DNA of 64,000 nt from Metabacillus_B sp050107715 (GCF_050107715.1 NZ_JBNILN010000006.1:124001-188000), one strand, 5' to 3'. Positions 1 through 8,945 are shown, counted from the stretch's first letter. A program made the numbers and translations. Notes: generated from the sequence alone by a model not told the origin.

Positions 1-675
1 ATTGATTATGCCGGGGACCCCAAATATTTATCACTGCAAAATTATCTCAAGAGCCGTCAGCTTTTCGGAATGGACTATATTTTTGATGAAATACCGAACC
101 GGCTCGTTCCGTTTGATTTTGAGGCATTTACGAAAAATACAGAACAATTAGTCATTGGTGCGACGGATTGTACCACAGGAAAAGCGGTGTATTTTACTAA
201 GCCTGAAACAATGGGAGATTTGCTTACAATCATAAGGGCCTCAAGCTCTCTTCCTTTTATAGCGCCAATGGTCTCATTTCAGGGTAAAGAGCTGATGGAT
301 GGGGGGATTGTTGATTCCATTCCGATTAAAAAAGCAGAGAAGGACGGCATCCTTCGAAACGTCGTAGTGCTGACCAGGAACGAAGGGTATGTGAAGGCCC
401 CGCCAAAGGGCCAATGGATGGTGAGACGGTCCTTCAGGAAGCATCCCAAGCTGGCCGCGGCTGTTCTGGACCGTTATAGGATGTATAATGAAACACTCGC
501 GTACATTGAAGCTCAAGAGAAAGAAGGAAAAGTTTTTGTAATCAGGCCGAGTGCTAAGCTGGAAGTGGGCAGAATTGAACGGAACCCCGTAAAGCTTGAT
601 GCTCTGTACAAGCAGGGGATTGAAGATGCGAAAAGGACTCTTTCAAGTCTCAGACGCTGGCTCGAGAACAGTTGA
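1..675 (+). CDS. Patatin-like phospholipase family protein (5' end missing)
   Basis: The reading frame is open from base 1 and ends in TGA at 673-675, so only the C-terminal 224 residues are present and the true start lies left of the window. The fragment contains the patatin-type DGG motif (MDGGIVDSIP, with Asp as the catalytic-dyad base) and the preceding SSSLPFIAPMV stretch typical of bacterial YjjU/RssA-like patatins. The nucleophile motif GxSxG must be in the missing part. Family members are serine acyl hydrolases acting on lipids; the substrate is unknown. A short gap of about 80 bases separates it from the next gene on the same strand. Confidence 0.85.
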   Translation: MDYAGDPKYLSLQNYLKSRQLFGMDYIFDEIPNRLVPFDFEAFTKNTEQLVIGATDCTTGKAVYFTKPETMGDLLTIIRASSSLPFIAPMVSFQGKELMDGGIVDSIPIKKAEKDGILRNVVVLTRNEGYVKAPPKGQWMVRRSFRKHPKLAAAVLDRYRMYNETLAYIEAQEKEGKVFVIRPSAKLEVGRIERNPVKLDALYKQGIEDAKRTLSSLRRWLENS

Positions 676-757
676 CAGCCTTTTCTTCGTGAGTAAAGTA
701 TTCGTCTGTTTACTTTATTTCAGTGCAGGGAAGAGTATAAGCAGAGGAGTGATAACT

Positions 758-1396
758 ATGAAAGTACTAATTGCTGGAGCAAACGGAAGCACAGGAAGAT
801 ATGTGATTGAAAAAGCGGCTGAAAAGGGATTTGAACCCATTGCAATGATTCGCGATCCCGAACAGGCTGAAGGCTTGGAGAAGAAGGGTGCTAAAACGGT
901 AGTGGCGGACCTTGAAGGAGATGTATCGGAAGCGGTCAGCCAGGCAGACGCCGTTATTTTTGCGGCCGGTTCAGGATCCGGAACAGGAGACGACAAAACC
1001 ATTGCCATTGATCAGGACGGAGCAATCAAGCTGATTGATGCGGCCAAGAAGCATAACATTAAAAAGTTTGTTATGCTCAGCTCAATTGGAACAGATACAC
1101 CGGAAGAAGGACCGGATGAGATGCAGGTTTATTTAAGATCGAAAGCTATCGCGGATGAATATTTAAGAAATGCGGAAATTTCCTACTCAATCGTCCGTCC
1201 GGGGGCACTTTCAGATGAAAAAGGCACCGGTAAGATTGCAGCCGGGAAACAAGTAAACCATGAAGGTTCCATTCCGCGGGAGGATGTGGCAGAAGTACTG
1301 GTGTCATGTCTTGAAGAGGATTCGTCTCATAATCAGACATTTGAAATTATCAGCGGTGATACGGATATTTCAAAAGCGATAAGCTCAATCATGTAA
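758..1396 (+). CDS. NAD(P)-binding oxidoreductase of the atypical SDR class (YhfK-like)
   Basis: A 212-residue Rossmann protein. The ATG at 758 is chosen because AGAGGAG lies just upstream; the frame is open further upstream but without a better signal. The N-terminus MKVLIAGANGSTGRYVIEKA carries the GxxGxxG-type dinucleotide loop. AAGSGSGTGDDK and FVMLSSIGT follow the NAD(P)H-binding/NmrA-like fold, and YSIVRPGALSDE is the usual C-terminal segment. Canonical SDR YxxxK catalysis is not obvious, as in B. subtilis YhfK and YtfG. The physiological substrate is unknown; the protein may be a flavin reductase-like or redox-sensing protein. Confidence 0.85.
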   Translation: MKVLIAGANGSTGRYVIEKAAEKGFEPIAMIRDPEQAEGLEKKGAKTVVADLEGDVSEAVSQADAVIFAAGSGSGTGDDKTIAIDQDGAIKLIDAAKKHNIKKFVMLSSIGTDTPEEGPDEMQVYLRSKAIADEYLRNAEISYSIVRPGALSDEKGTGKIAAGKQVNHEGSIPREDVAEVLVSCLEEDSSHNQTFEIISGDTDISKAISSIM

Positions 1397-1459
1397 ATAG
1401 GGTTTGATTCATATTTGCAAGCCCTGTAAACTAATATCAAAACATTAGGGGGCTGCAAA

Positions 1460-1654
1460 ATGGATCCGCAAACCATTCATGATTCGCTCGATCAGCTTAA
1501 GAGTGGTACATTGGCTGAATATCCGGTGCCAAAAGAATTCTTTCTGCAAGTTCGTGAAATCCTTGTCAGCAGAGAGGACTTCAAGCATTTCCGGGGAATA
1601 GCCAAACACAATGGCTATACAGTCTATACGTACTTGGAGGCCGCGAGAAGCTAG
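1460..1654 (+). CDS. Small conserved-looking protein of unknown function
   Basis: A 64-residue cytoplasmic protein with a clear GGGGG ribosome site eight bases before the ATG and a strong hairpin immediately after its stop. It is charged and helical at the N-terminus, and ends in a compact segment with the run FKHFRGIAKHNG. I do not recognise a named family. The good ribosome site and the dedicated terminator argue for a real gene. No cysteines or membrane segment are visible. Confidence 0.65.
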   Translation: MDPQTIHDSLDQLKSGTLAEYPVPKEFFLQVREILVSREDFKHFRGIAKHNGYTVYTYLEAARS

Positions 1655-1697
1655 AATTAGAAAAACGCCTAAGTTCAGGCGTTTTTCTAATTTTTAC
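1655..1697 (+). terminator. Intrinsic terminator between converging genes
   Basis: A perfect 16-bp stem (1655-1670 paired with 1677-1692) with a six-base loop AAGTTC, followed by T residues. It ends the small gene to its left and may also stop the sigma-factor transcript arriving from the right, since the stem itself contains A/T tracts on both arms. Confidence 0.9.
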
Positions 1698-1727
1698 TAT
1701 TTATTGATTTTTTTATTCTTACTAAAC

Positions 1728-2216
1728 TTAATAGGGTTTACCCAGATTATTAATCTTGACTCTGAGCTTTTGGACGGCTGCCCTTCTCCAGCTTTTCACT
1801 GCCGCAGGAGTTACCCGTTCTTTACAGGCAATTTCGGCAATTGAGAGTCCCTGAAACGCATAGCCGATGACCCATTTTTTTTGATTAGGCGTTAGTGAAC
1901 TTATGAGATCCGCCCAGTCATATCCTTCTTCCTTTTCGCCTTCATGGGAAATGCCCTCGGACAAACTCATATCTTTTAGCTCTTCCCTCTGCAGAAAACG
2001 GTTTTGACGGGTCATCTCATTCATTAATCTCCCCTTAATGAAGAGGTAAAAATAAGCGTCCATCGGACCTTTTGAAGGATTATATTGCTCAGAAGCCTCC
2101 CATAATGCAATACAGGCAGTCTGAAAATATTCTTCGTAATTCCTGTAAATGGATAATCGCTTTAATAAATGCAGAATCATTGGCTTATAGGCTTTTAGCA
2201 ATTCTGAGTACGTCAA
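1728..2216 (-). CDS. Sigma-70 family RNA polymerase sigma factor (orphan)
   Basis: A 162-residue protein with region 2 at about residues 10-75 (ACIALWEASEQYNPSKG and AYFYLFIKGRLMNEMTR) and a region-4 helix-turn-helix at about residues 108-155 (LTPNQKKWVIGYAFQGLSIAEIA, then VTPAAVKSWRRAAVQKLR). The start is TTG at 2214-2216, supported by AAAGGA eight bases upstream. It resembles the short Bacillus sigma factors of about 160 residues rather than SigF/SigB. No anti-sigma gene lies next to it: the neighbours are the small gene on the opposite strand and divergent ykvT. Its regulon and control cannot be read from the sequence. Confidence 0.88.
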   Translation of the reverse strand: MTYSELLKAYKPMILHLLKRLSIYRNYEEYFQTACIALWEASEQYNPSKGPMDAYFYLFIKGRLMNEMTRQNRFLQREELKDMSLSEGISHEGEKEEGYDWADLISSLTPNQKKWVIGYAFQGLSIAEIACKERVTPAAVKSWRRAAVQKLRVKINNLGKPY

Positions 2217-2497
2217 TGAACAGTTCCTTTAAAGGATGCACCCTTTATTTATTCCGCCGGTAAGCCTATAGTAAAATGCTTTTTCTTTTCTGGAAAATTG
2301 GTTTTTCCTTCAGATAAAACGTCATTCAGCATCTAAATTAAGGATTTCTCTTATCATTTTGCGTTTTTAATGAAACATTCCAATTGCCAATGGCTTATTA
2401 TCATCGATTTAGATGGTAAGCATTACTAATGATTTTTTATAGAAAAGCTGTTAGGCTGGAGCATGTAAATTTTTTTGATTGCCTTGGAGGTTGGAAT

Positions 2498-3118
2498 GTG
2501 AGAAAAAATATAAAAAGAGGACTCAACATTGCTATTGCCTTATGGATTGCTTTCATCTTTTGCGCAGCCCCTTCTTCTGCTGCTGAAAAGCATAAGGTCG
2601 AAAAGGGAGAAACATTGGAAATGATCAGCTTAACCTTTATTGTTTCTATAGATGATATAAAAAAATGGAACCACTTAGAGAGAACGGCAGCAGTTGAGGG
2701 AGATACACTGCGGATACCAGAGAAAAGGTCTCAGCGGAAAGCGTTGGAAAAAGCGCCGGGAATTTCCGTTTCTGAAGATGAAAAAAAATTGCTTGCACGG
2801 CTCGTTCATGCAGAAGCTAAAGGAGAGCCTTATGAAGGCAAGGTTGCTGTTGCCTCTGTAGTATTAAACCGGGTAGAGCATGACGAGTTCCCTGATTCCG
2901 TTAAAAAAGTCATTTACGAGAAAAATGCTTTTTCACCTGTAGGAAATGGAAGCATTCAAAACAAACCTGACCAGGAATCCAAAAAAGCGGCCGATGAGGC
3001 TCTTAAAAGGAAATCTGTTCACTATCTCTATTTTTTCAACTCAGAAACTGCTGAAAGCGAATGGATTAAAACAAGAAAAATAAAGGAAACAATTGGCAAT
3101 CACAGCTTTGCTATGTAA
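2498..3118 (+). CDS. ykvT: SleB/CwlJ-family cell wall hydrolase with LysM domain (YkvT-like)
   Basis: A GTG start at 2498 with TTGGAGG seven bases upstream gives 206 residues, close to B. subtilis YkvT; the in-frame ATG at 2429 lacks a ribosome site. A signal peptide (residues 1-28, ending APSSAAE) exports it. LysM follows at about residues 30-70 (HKVEKGETLEMISL). The SleB-type Hydrolase_2 domain is at about residues 95-206 (LARLVHAEAKGEPYEGKVAVASV, with the usual acidic residue in HAEA, and VLNRVEHDEFP). Such enzymes cleave peptidoglycan, in spore formers usually the cortex during germination. The neighbouring germination receptor operon and ykvU fit that role. A strong terminator follows. 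Confidence 0.85.
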   Translation: MRKNIKRGLNIAIALWIAFIFCAAPSSAAEKHKVEKGETLEMISLTFIVSIDDIKKWNHLERTAAVEGDTLRIPEKRSQRKALEKAPGISVSEDEKKLLARLVHAEAKGEPYEGKVAVASVVLNRVEHDEFPDSVKKVIYEKNAFSPVGNGSIQNKPDQESKKAADEALKRKSVHYLYFFNSETAESEWIKTRKIKETIGNHSFAM

Positions 3119-3125
3119 ATAGGTG

Positions 3126-3161
3126 AACCCCCTTCCAAGCTCCAAGGAAGGGGGTTTTTTG
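3126..3161 (+). terminator. Intrinsic terminator after ykvT
   Basis: Arms AACCCCCTTCC (3126-3136) and GGAAGGGGGTT (3146-3156) pair perfectly over 11 bp with a nine-base loop and run into TTTTTT. It separates ykvT from the gerA-type operon. Confidence 0.95.
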
Positions 3162-3233
3162 GTTATTAAACCTGCTCTGAAGGAAAACGGAAAACGGCGG
3201 ATCATGCACCATCTGTTTAGCTGAGCGCTTTAA

Positions 3234-3265
3234 TGAATCTTCAGGAAAAACCGTTAAGTATACTT
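3234..3265 (+). promoter_or_regulatory. Candidate forespore (SigG-like) promoter for the gerA-type operon
   Basis: TGAATC at 3234-3239 and GTATACTT at 3258-3265 are separated by 18 bases, close to the SigG pattern (TGAATA, then CATACTA). Known gerA-type operons are SigG dependent, which is why I looked here. The -10 could also be read as a SigA TATACT, so the assignment is tentative. Confidence 0.35.
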
Positions 3266-3327
3266 TTATTCCTTTTCCGCAAAATAAAGGTAATGATTAC
3301 AGACCGGGGTTGAGGCTTTTGGATGGG

Positions 3328-4803
3328 ATGAAAAATTTAGACGGCACGTTAAAAGCTTCTATGACGGAGCTGATGGGCGTGCTCAGGAGCTCGTCAGATT
3401 TTATTCAATATGAAAATCGCGGAGCCGCTATTAAATATTGGGTTTCCTATTACCGCACCTTGATTGATACGAAGATGCTTCATGAAAGCGTTCTGGTTGT
3501 TCTTAACGGGGAGAAATGGTCTTCCCTCGAGCAATTAAAAGGGATTGTGCCAATTGAAGACGTCATCTTAACATCAGATACGGATGTCATAAAGGAAAAG
3601 CTTCTGCAGGGATTTATAATGGTTGCCCTGACTGAGTATAGTGCTTCATGCCTACTCATTCGAGTATTTATGGAAAAAGCAAGACAAGTGAGCCTTCCTG
3701 AAGTGGAATTTAGTGTAGTTGGCCCTAAGGAAGCCTTTGTTGAATCCTTGGAGTCGAATATACATTTAATCCGGAAGCGGCTGCCATCCGATCAGCTCAG
3801 AATTAAAGAAATCCAAATAGGAAAGCTTACACGGACGAAGACGGCTGTCCTATACCTTGAAAACATTGCAGATGAGGAGAATGTAAAGACCGTCTGGCAG
3901 AGACTTAACGAGATTGACATCGACCATATAAGCGACAGCTCTTTTTTAACTCAGCTTATATCTGATAATCATCATTCTCCCTTTCCGCAGCTTCTGGATT
4001 CTGAGCGTCCGGATCGGGCTGTTTCCATTCTGTCAGAGGGCAAAATAGTGATTGTAGTGGATGGCTCTCCACAGGTGCTGATTGGCCCAAGCACATTAGT
4101 GGAGTTTTTTTCAGCATTCGATGATTATTTTTTCAATTATATCGTTGCTTCTTTTTTCCGGATTGTAAGGCTGGCATCTGTTGCATTCTCTGTTTTAGTC
4201 ACCCCAATTTATGTGGCAGCGCTTAACTTTCATTATGAACTGATTCCAAGAGACCTTTTAAACACGTTGATCAGCTCACGAGAGGAAATACCCCTTCCTC
4301 CTATATTAGAGGCGGTATTTTTGGAACTCACGATAGAACTGCTGAGAGAGGCTGGGGCAAGGCTTCCTACAAAGGTTGGGCAGACAATTGGGATTGTGGG
4401 GGGAATTGTCATTGGAACGGCGTCTGTTGAAGCGGGGTTAACAAGCAATGTCCTGCTGATCATTGTCTCACTTGCTGCACTCGCATCGTTTACGACGCCT
4501 GTCTATAAAATGAGCAATACAATCCGCCTTCTCCGATTTCCTTTTTTACTGTTTGCGGAATTTTATGGACTGCTCGGCATTGTATTTTGTTTCTGTTTTC
4601 TGGCAGCCCATCTTTTAAAGCTCACTTCTCTTGGAAGGCCGTTTCTTGGACCGATTTATCCGCCTCGGTCCGCGGATTTGAAGGATGCGCTGATCCGGCT
4701 GCCTTTTCCATTAATGTCGATGAGGCCGATTCAGCTGCGTACAAAACAGCCGGTTCGATTTAATAAGAAGAAAGCGAAAGAAAATAAAGATATCGATGAA
4801 TAG
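3328..4803 (+). CDS. Spore germination receptor subunit A (GerAA/YndD family)
   Basis: About 491 residues from ATG 3328; the start is uncertain, since in-frame TTG codons at 3310 and 3319 exist and GAGG at 3312-3315 is the only ribosome-like signal. The N-terminal half is the soluble GerA domain (LLQGFIMVALTEYSASCLLIRVF around residues 95-115 and the VSYYRTLIDTKMLHESVL segment). The C-terminal half has several membrane helices with hallmark motifs VVGPKEAFVESLESNIHLIRKRL, PPILEAVFLELTIELLREAGARLP and VGGIVIGTASVEAGL. It sits in the spore inner membrane with the B and C subunits encoded next and senses nutrient germinants. The ligand cannot be inferred. Confidence 0.93.
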   Translation: MKNLDGTLKASMTELMGVLRSSSDFIQYENRGAAIKYWVSYYRTLIDTKMLHESVLVVLNGEKWSSLEQLKGIVPIEDVILTSDTDVIKEKLLQGFIMVALTEYSASCLLIRVFMEKARQVSLPEVEFSVVGPKEAFVESLESNIHLIRKRLPSDQLRIKEIQIGKLTRTKTAVLYLENIADEENVKTVWQRLNEIDIDHISDSSFLTQLISDNHHSPFPQLLDSERPDRAVSILSEGKIVIVVDGSPQVLIGPSTLVEFFSAFDDYFFNYIVASFFRIVRLASVAFSVLVTPIYVAALNFHYELIPRDLLNTLISSREEIPLPPILEAVFLELTIELLREAGARLPTKVGQTIGIVGGIVIGTASVEAGLTSNVLLIIVSLAALASFTTPVYKMSNTIRLLRFPFLLFAEFYGLLGIVFCFCFLAAHLLKLTSLGRPFLGPIYPPRSADLKDALIRLPFPLMSMRPIQLRTKQPVRFNKKKAKENKDIDE

Positions 4804-4818
4804 AAGGGGTGAACAAGG

Positions 4819-5913
4819 ATGACGAATATAGCCGAAAAATATCAGGTTTCTCATTTTCTTGTTTTTTACCTCATTCATTCCCTGCAATTTGGAGTTGGAG
4901 TATTAGGTTTTCAAAGAATTATTGCAAATGAAGCAGGACAGGATGCCTGGATCCCAGTTATCCTGTCGGGCTTGTTTTCCCATATGATGGTGTGGATGAT
5001 ATACAAAATTCTTAAAGGAGCTGATGGCAATATCCATGATATTCATCATCGGCTCTTTGGAAAGTGGCTTGGAAAAGGATTGAACCTGCTGATTTCCATC
5101 TATTTTACGCTGCTCGCCATTGAAGTGCTGAGGACGTTTGTAGAAATTATTCAAGTGTGGATGTTCCCGGATTTAAATATCTGGATATTCAGCATCCTGT
5201 TTTTGATCCTTGTTTACTATATTGTTACAGGCGGATTTCGCGTCGTTACAGGGATATGCTTTTTTGGAGTCATCCTGCCGGGCTATTTGATTTTCACGTT
5301 CTTCTTCCCGCTGGAATTTGCCGATTGGCAGAACCTTTTCCCGGTCTTTGATCATTCATTCGGAGAGATCCTTTCCGGAACGCAGAGTATGTCGCTGACG
5401 GTTCTTGGATTTGAAGCCCTCCTCGTCTACTATCCCTTTATTAAACATCCGGAAAAATCACAAAAATGGGCACACGGTGCTATCTTTTTTACTACATCCC
5501 TTTATTTGCTCATTATGATCGTCACTCTTGTTTTTTTCAGTCCAGAGCAGCTGCAAAAGAATATTTGGGCTACCCTTACCATTTGGAAAATTGTTGAAAT
5601 TCCCTTTGTGGAACGATTCGAATACATTGGAATTGCCAATTGGAATCTTGTTATCCTTCCAAACATCTGCCTGACATTATGGTGTGCAAGCAGAGGCATA
5701 AAACAAACCCTGAATCTTCCTCAAAAGAAAACGCTGTTAATGGTTCTCAGCCTGACCTTAATTTCGGTGATCCTCTTGACGACCAGGCAGCAAATTGACA
5801 GGTTCAACAGCTTTATGGGAGACGTCGGGCTGTATTTCTATTTGTACATTCCATTTATTTTAATCCTTCAGATTATAATTAAAAAGATGAAAAAGCAAGG
5901 GGGTTCCGGGTGA
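4819..5913 (+). CDS. Spore germination receptor subunit B (GerAB-type permease)
   Basis: A 364-residue integral membrane protein with about ten hydrophobic helices, of the amino acid/polyamine permease fold used by GerAB proteins. Family features include the N-terminal YQVSHFLVFYLIHSLQFGVGVLGFQR segment and the LTVLGFEALLVYYPFI region. The gene starts 15 bases after the A subunit and its stop overlaps the start of the C subunit, so the three are translated from one message. GerAB subunits are thought to hold the germinant-binding pocket. Confidence 0.93.
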   Translation: MTNIAEKYQVSHFLVFYLIHSLQFGVGVLGFQRIIANEAGQDAWIPVILSGLFSHMMVWMIYKILKGADGNIHDIHHRLFGKWLGKGLNLLISIYFTLLAIEVLRTFVEIIQVWMFPDLNIWIFSILFLILVYYIVTGGFRVVTGICFFGVILPGYLIFTFFFPLEFADWQNLFPVFDHSFGEILSGTQSMSLTVLGFEALLVYYPFIKHPEKSQKWAHGAIFFTTSLYLLIMIVTLVFFSPEQLQKNIWATLTIWKIVEIPFVERFEYIGIANWNLVILPNICLTLWCASRGIKQTLNLPQKKTLLMVLSLTLISVILLTTRQQIDRFNSFMGDVGLYFYLYIPFILILQIIIKKMKKQGGSG

Positions 5914-6977
5914 TGAAAAGCACCGTTTTTTTCTTCATAATGATACTGCTCTCTTTTCTCCAGACGGGATGTATACAAAAGGAAATCATTGATGATGTAA
6001 ACATCATTCTGGCATCCGGATACGATCTGGAGGATGGAGCATTAACGGGAACCGTAATTGTCCCTGTTTATCAAAAACAGCAGCCTGTCCAAAGTGAAGT
6101 TCTGGAGGAAAAAGCCGTGTTAACGAGAGATTTGCTGACAGACCTTCAGCGCAAATCATCAGATCCGCTTGTGTACGGCAAGCTTCAAGTAGCTGTTTTT
6201 GGTGAAAAATTGGCTGCGGAAGGATTTGAGGATCTTCTGGATGCCCTTCAGAGGGATGCGAGTGTTGGGTCAAGAGTATACTTGGCAATTGGGAGGAAAA
6301 CAGCTTCAGAGATTTTGAAGGGCCAGTATGGGATCAGAGGGACAGCAGTATATTTGCACAATTTAATCAAACACAATATCGAAGGCCGGGATCTTCCAAG
6401 AGAGAATCTCCATTTATTCTTATATAATCTTTATGACGAGGGAAAGGATCCCTACTTGCCGATTCTCCAGCTTTCCGGTAAAGATGAGCTGGAGATCGCA
6501 GGAGTCGCATTATTCAGGGAAGATCGGATGGTTGGGGAAGTTCAGAAAGAAAAGATGATGTTTTTTAAACTGCTGACAGATCAATATATGGAAGGAACTT
6601 ACACTTTCAGTCTTAAAAGCGGAGAAACGGTTTCAGTTAAAAGCATCACATCCAAAAAAGATGTGAAAATGGAATCTGCGGAGAAGGTGAAATTTACGAT
6701 TGAGCTTGAAGGGCACATCCGAGAATTTACCGGTGAAAAAATAACTCCGAAGATCATTCAAGAAGTACAGGAGGAATTCAAAAAAGCCGTGGAAAAAGAA
6801 TGCCTGGCTCTCGTTAATAAGTTTAAATCCCTGAATACAGATCCCACTGGAATAGGGGATACAGCTTCTCATACGTTCAGGTCCTTTAAAATGGATGAAT
6901 GGAAAAAATCGTATCAGGATTTGAAGGTTGAAATCGAAGCGAATATTATCATTACTGAGTCGGGAGTTATCGAATAA
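5913..6977 (+). CDS. Spore germination receptor subunit C (Ger(x)C lipoprotein)
   Basis: About 354 residues, with ATG 5913 overlapping the TGA of the B gene (a GTG at 5910 is the alternative). A lipoprotein signal peptide ends in LQTGC, so the mature protein is anchored by its N-terminal Cys to the outer face of the inner spore membrane. The Ger(x)C domain covers most of the rest: IDDVNIILASGYDLEDG near the N-terminus, the LQRDASVGSRVYLAIG-like segment and the C-terminal ITPKIIQEVQEEFKKAVEKE helix. Gene order A-B-C is the standard receptor operon. No strong terminator follows, so read-through into ykvU is possible. Confidence 0.93.
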   Translation: MKSTVFFFIMILLSFLQTGCIQKEIIDDVNIILASGYDLEDGALTGTVIVPVYQKQQPVQSEVLEEKAVLTRDLLTDLQRKSSDPLVYGKLQVAVFGEKLAAEGFEDLLDALQRDASVGSRVYLAIGRKTASEILKGQYGIRGTAVYLHNLIKHNIEGRDLPRENLHLFLYNLYDEGKDPYLPILQLSGKDELEIAGVALFREDRMVGEVQKEKMMFFKLLTDQYMEGTYTFSLKSGETVSVKSITSKKDVKMESAEKVKFTIELEGHIREFTGEKITPKIIQEVQEEFKKAVEKECLALVNKFKSLNTDPTGIGDTASHTFRSFKMDEWKKSYQDLKVEIEANIIITESGVIE

Positions 6978-7052
6978 ACCTTTGATAAAGAAAATATTTT
7001 GTCCCAGCCTCTCATATGATGAAAAAGCGGAATGAAGATGGGAGTGCTGCGA

Positions 7053-8378
7053 ATGAGTTCATTTGCAAAAGGAGCCTTGCTGCTGGCGCTGGCAGCTTTT
7101 TTTGGAGAATGCCTGGAATTTCTCCTGAATATGATATTGGCGAAAGAGCTTGGAGAACATGGAATGGGAATGTATATGCAGCTGCTGCCCGTTATATTTT
7201 TCGTAGTGGTGATTTCCAGTCTTGAGCTGCCTGTTTCCATATCCAAATTTGTGGCAGAGCAAAAAAAGGAATATCACTACAGCATGCTCAGACATGCGTT
7301 AAGGTTTGTTTATAAGCTAACAGGCATGATCTTAATTGTTGTGCTTGTTATCTTGCCGTTCCTGCCAATCTTTTCAGCGTATCACCCGCTTGTCCGTTAC
7401 CTGCTGTTTCTGCTTGTCCCCATCGTATCCTTCTCTTCTATTGCGAGAGGCTATTTTATGGGTGTGCAGCAAATGGAAAAAATAGCCATATCAAATTTTT
7501 TAAGAAAAGCTGTGCAGCTCATCGTTCTTTACTTGCTTTTCCAAGGCTTGAGCTTTAATGAAAGCTCCGCATTATTTATTGCTCTGGCCGTATTAATAGG
7601 AAGTGAAGCCGTTGTTTTCTTTTATTTATTTGCTCAATACTTGCTTCAATACCGAATGATGAAGCAGGTGACCCATCATGATATGGATGGCCGCGATGTT
7701 CATAAAGCATTAATGTCAGTTTCGGTCCCTACGACAGCCTTAAGAATTTTCAATGCCATAACCAATGCGATACAGCCTTTTTTAATTAAAGGTGCCTTGG
7801 TTGTGTCAGGAGCAGGGGGGGTGATGGCTACTGAGCAGTATGGATTGCTTGCAGGGGTAGCGATGAGCATCGGGTTTTTTCCTGCTTTTTTATCCCATTC
7901 CATTATGGTGGCTCTCCTTCCGAATGTTTCAGAAGCTTATGCTAAGCAGGATGGAGAGCGGTTGCGCAGTTTACTGCAGCAATCGATGTGGGTCACTTTC
8001 CTGTATGGGATCCCTGCCGTTTATCTTATGTATTGGTTTGCTGAGCCGCTAACCCATCTTTTTTTTCAATCGCCGGAAGCTTCTCTATATTTAAAGCTCC
8101 TGTGGCCGTATTTTCTGTTTCATTTTTTCATTCACCCGCTCCAGGCATATCTGATTGGACTGGGGCTGGTAAAAGACGCTTTTTATCATTCAGTCTGGTC
8201 TCACATCGTCTCTTTCCTCATGATGTATATACTTGGATCCATGAGCCAATTTCAAATGACAGGTGTCATATTAGGAATGAATATGGGGATTATTCTTCTG
8301 TTTCTGCTTCACTACGTTACAATTTGCAGGAAAATCGGCTTGTCCCTTTTCTTACTTTCAAGCAGCCGTTTCACCTGA
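7053..8378 (+). CDS. ykvU: Polysaccharide-exporter/flippase family membrane protein (YkvU, SpoVB-like)
   Basis: A 441-residue protein with about 12-14 membrane helices of the MATE-like/MurJ-SpoVB flippase fold. ATG 7053 is preferred over ATG 7032 because GGGAG lies eight bases before it. Typical segments are KGALLLALAAFFGECLEFLLNM at the N-terminus, SIARGYFMGVQQMEKIAISNFLRK in the middle and LPNVSEAYAKQDGERLRSLLQQ before the last helices. Relatives flip lipid-linked cell wall or cortex precursors; B. subtilis YkvU is a spore membrane protein. The position downstream of ykvT matches B. subtilis, except that the gerA-type operon separates them here. Confidence 0.85.
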   Translation: MSSFAKGALLLALAAFFGECLEFLLNMILAKELGEHGMGMYMQLLPVIFFVVVISSLELPVSISKFVAEQKKEYHYSMLRHALRFVYKLTGMILIVVLVILPFLPIFSAYHPLVRYLLFLLVPIVSFSSIARGYFMGVQQMEKIAISNFLRKAVQLIVLYLLFQGLSFNESSALFIALAVLIGSEAVVFFYLFAQYLLQYRMMKQVTHHDMDGRDVHKALMSVSVPTTALRIFNAITNAIQPFLIKGALVVSGAGGVMATEQYGLLAGVAMSIGFFPAFLSHSIMVALLPNVSEAYAKQDGERLRSLLQQSMWVTFLYGIPAVYLMYWFAEPLTHLFFQSPEASLYLKLLWPYFLFHFFIHPLQAYLIGLGLVKDAFYHSVWSHIVSFLMMYILGSMSQFQMTGVILGMNMGIILLFLLHYVTICRKIGLSLFLLSSSRFT

Positions 8379-8448
8379 GCATGCAAATTGAATAGCCTGA
8401 AGCATAGAAGGTATAATGACGATATGAATGATTGCAGGGAGGATTACC

Positions 8449-8799
8449 TTGATTATGCTGGCAGCAGCTATTTTTATTCTCGTTTTATATAGTGCATTTG
8501 AATGGTATCAAAGATACATTCCTGTTCGGAATATTCCATGCTTGCCGTTAGACAGAATGGACGGACAGCTTATCGTGGATGTGCGGGATTACAATAACAG
8601 GAACGATATAGTCCAGGAGCAAACATTAAATATTCCTATTCCGTATTTGCAGAAAGCCTTTGTTGATATTCAGGGCAGTGAAATATACCTGATTGCAGCG
8701 ACAAAGCTTGAACGCAATATGAGTATCCGTTTTTTAAAGCGGAAAGGGATTGCGGTAAAGGGCTACACGCTTACTGATGAGAGCGGCTGTGGCAAATGA
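8449..8799 (+). CDS. Membrane-anchored rhodanese-like protein
   Basis: A TTG start at 8449 is six bases after GGGAGG and gives 116 residues; an upstream in-frame ATG (8428) has a weaker site. One N-terminal membrane helix (LIMLAAAIFILVLYSAFEW) precedes a small domain that begins with GQLIVDVRDYN, the DVR motif of rhodanese folds. The usual active-site Cys loop position reads ATKLERN, so sulfurtransferase activity is doubtful; the only other cysteines are near CLPLD and the C-terminal SGCGK. The position between ykvU and pfeT is where B. subtilis has the thiol-disulfide protein StoA, but this is not a thioredoxin fold. Confidence 0.65.
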   Translation: MIMLAAAIFILVLYSAFEWYQRYIPVRNIPCLPLDRMDGQLIVDVRDYNNRNDIVQEQTLNIPIPYLQKAFVDIQGSEIYLIAATKLERNMSIRFLKRKGIAVKGYTLTDESGCGK

Positions 8800-8832
8800 C
8801 GGCAGTGAATGAATGACATTTAGAAAATATAG

Positions 8833-8858
8833 AACGGCTTCCGGGAGGGAGCCGTTTT
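8833..8858 (+). terminator. Intrinsic terminator after the rhodanese-like gene
   Basis: AACGGCT (8833-8839) pairs with AGCCGTT (8850-8856), followed by a short T tract. It closes the gerA/ykvU-side transcripts and faces the small minus-strand gene. Confidence 0.7.
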
Positions 8859-8945
8859 AATTTGGATCAATTTCTTATTAAATAAGCGTCCCACATGATC
8901 TAGGAGTTATCAAGGCACTGGGGAAGCAGGGCAGGGAGCGGCAAA

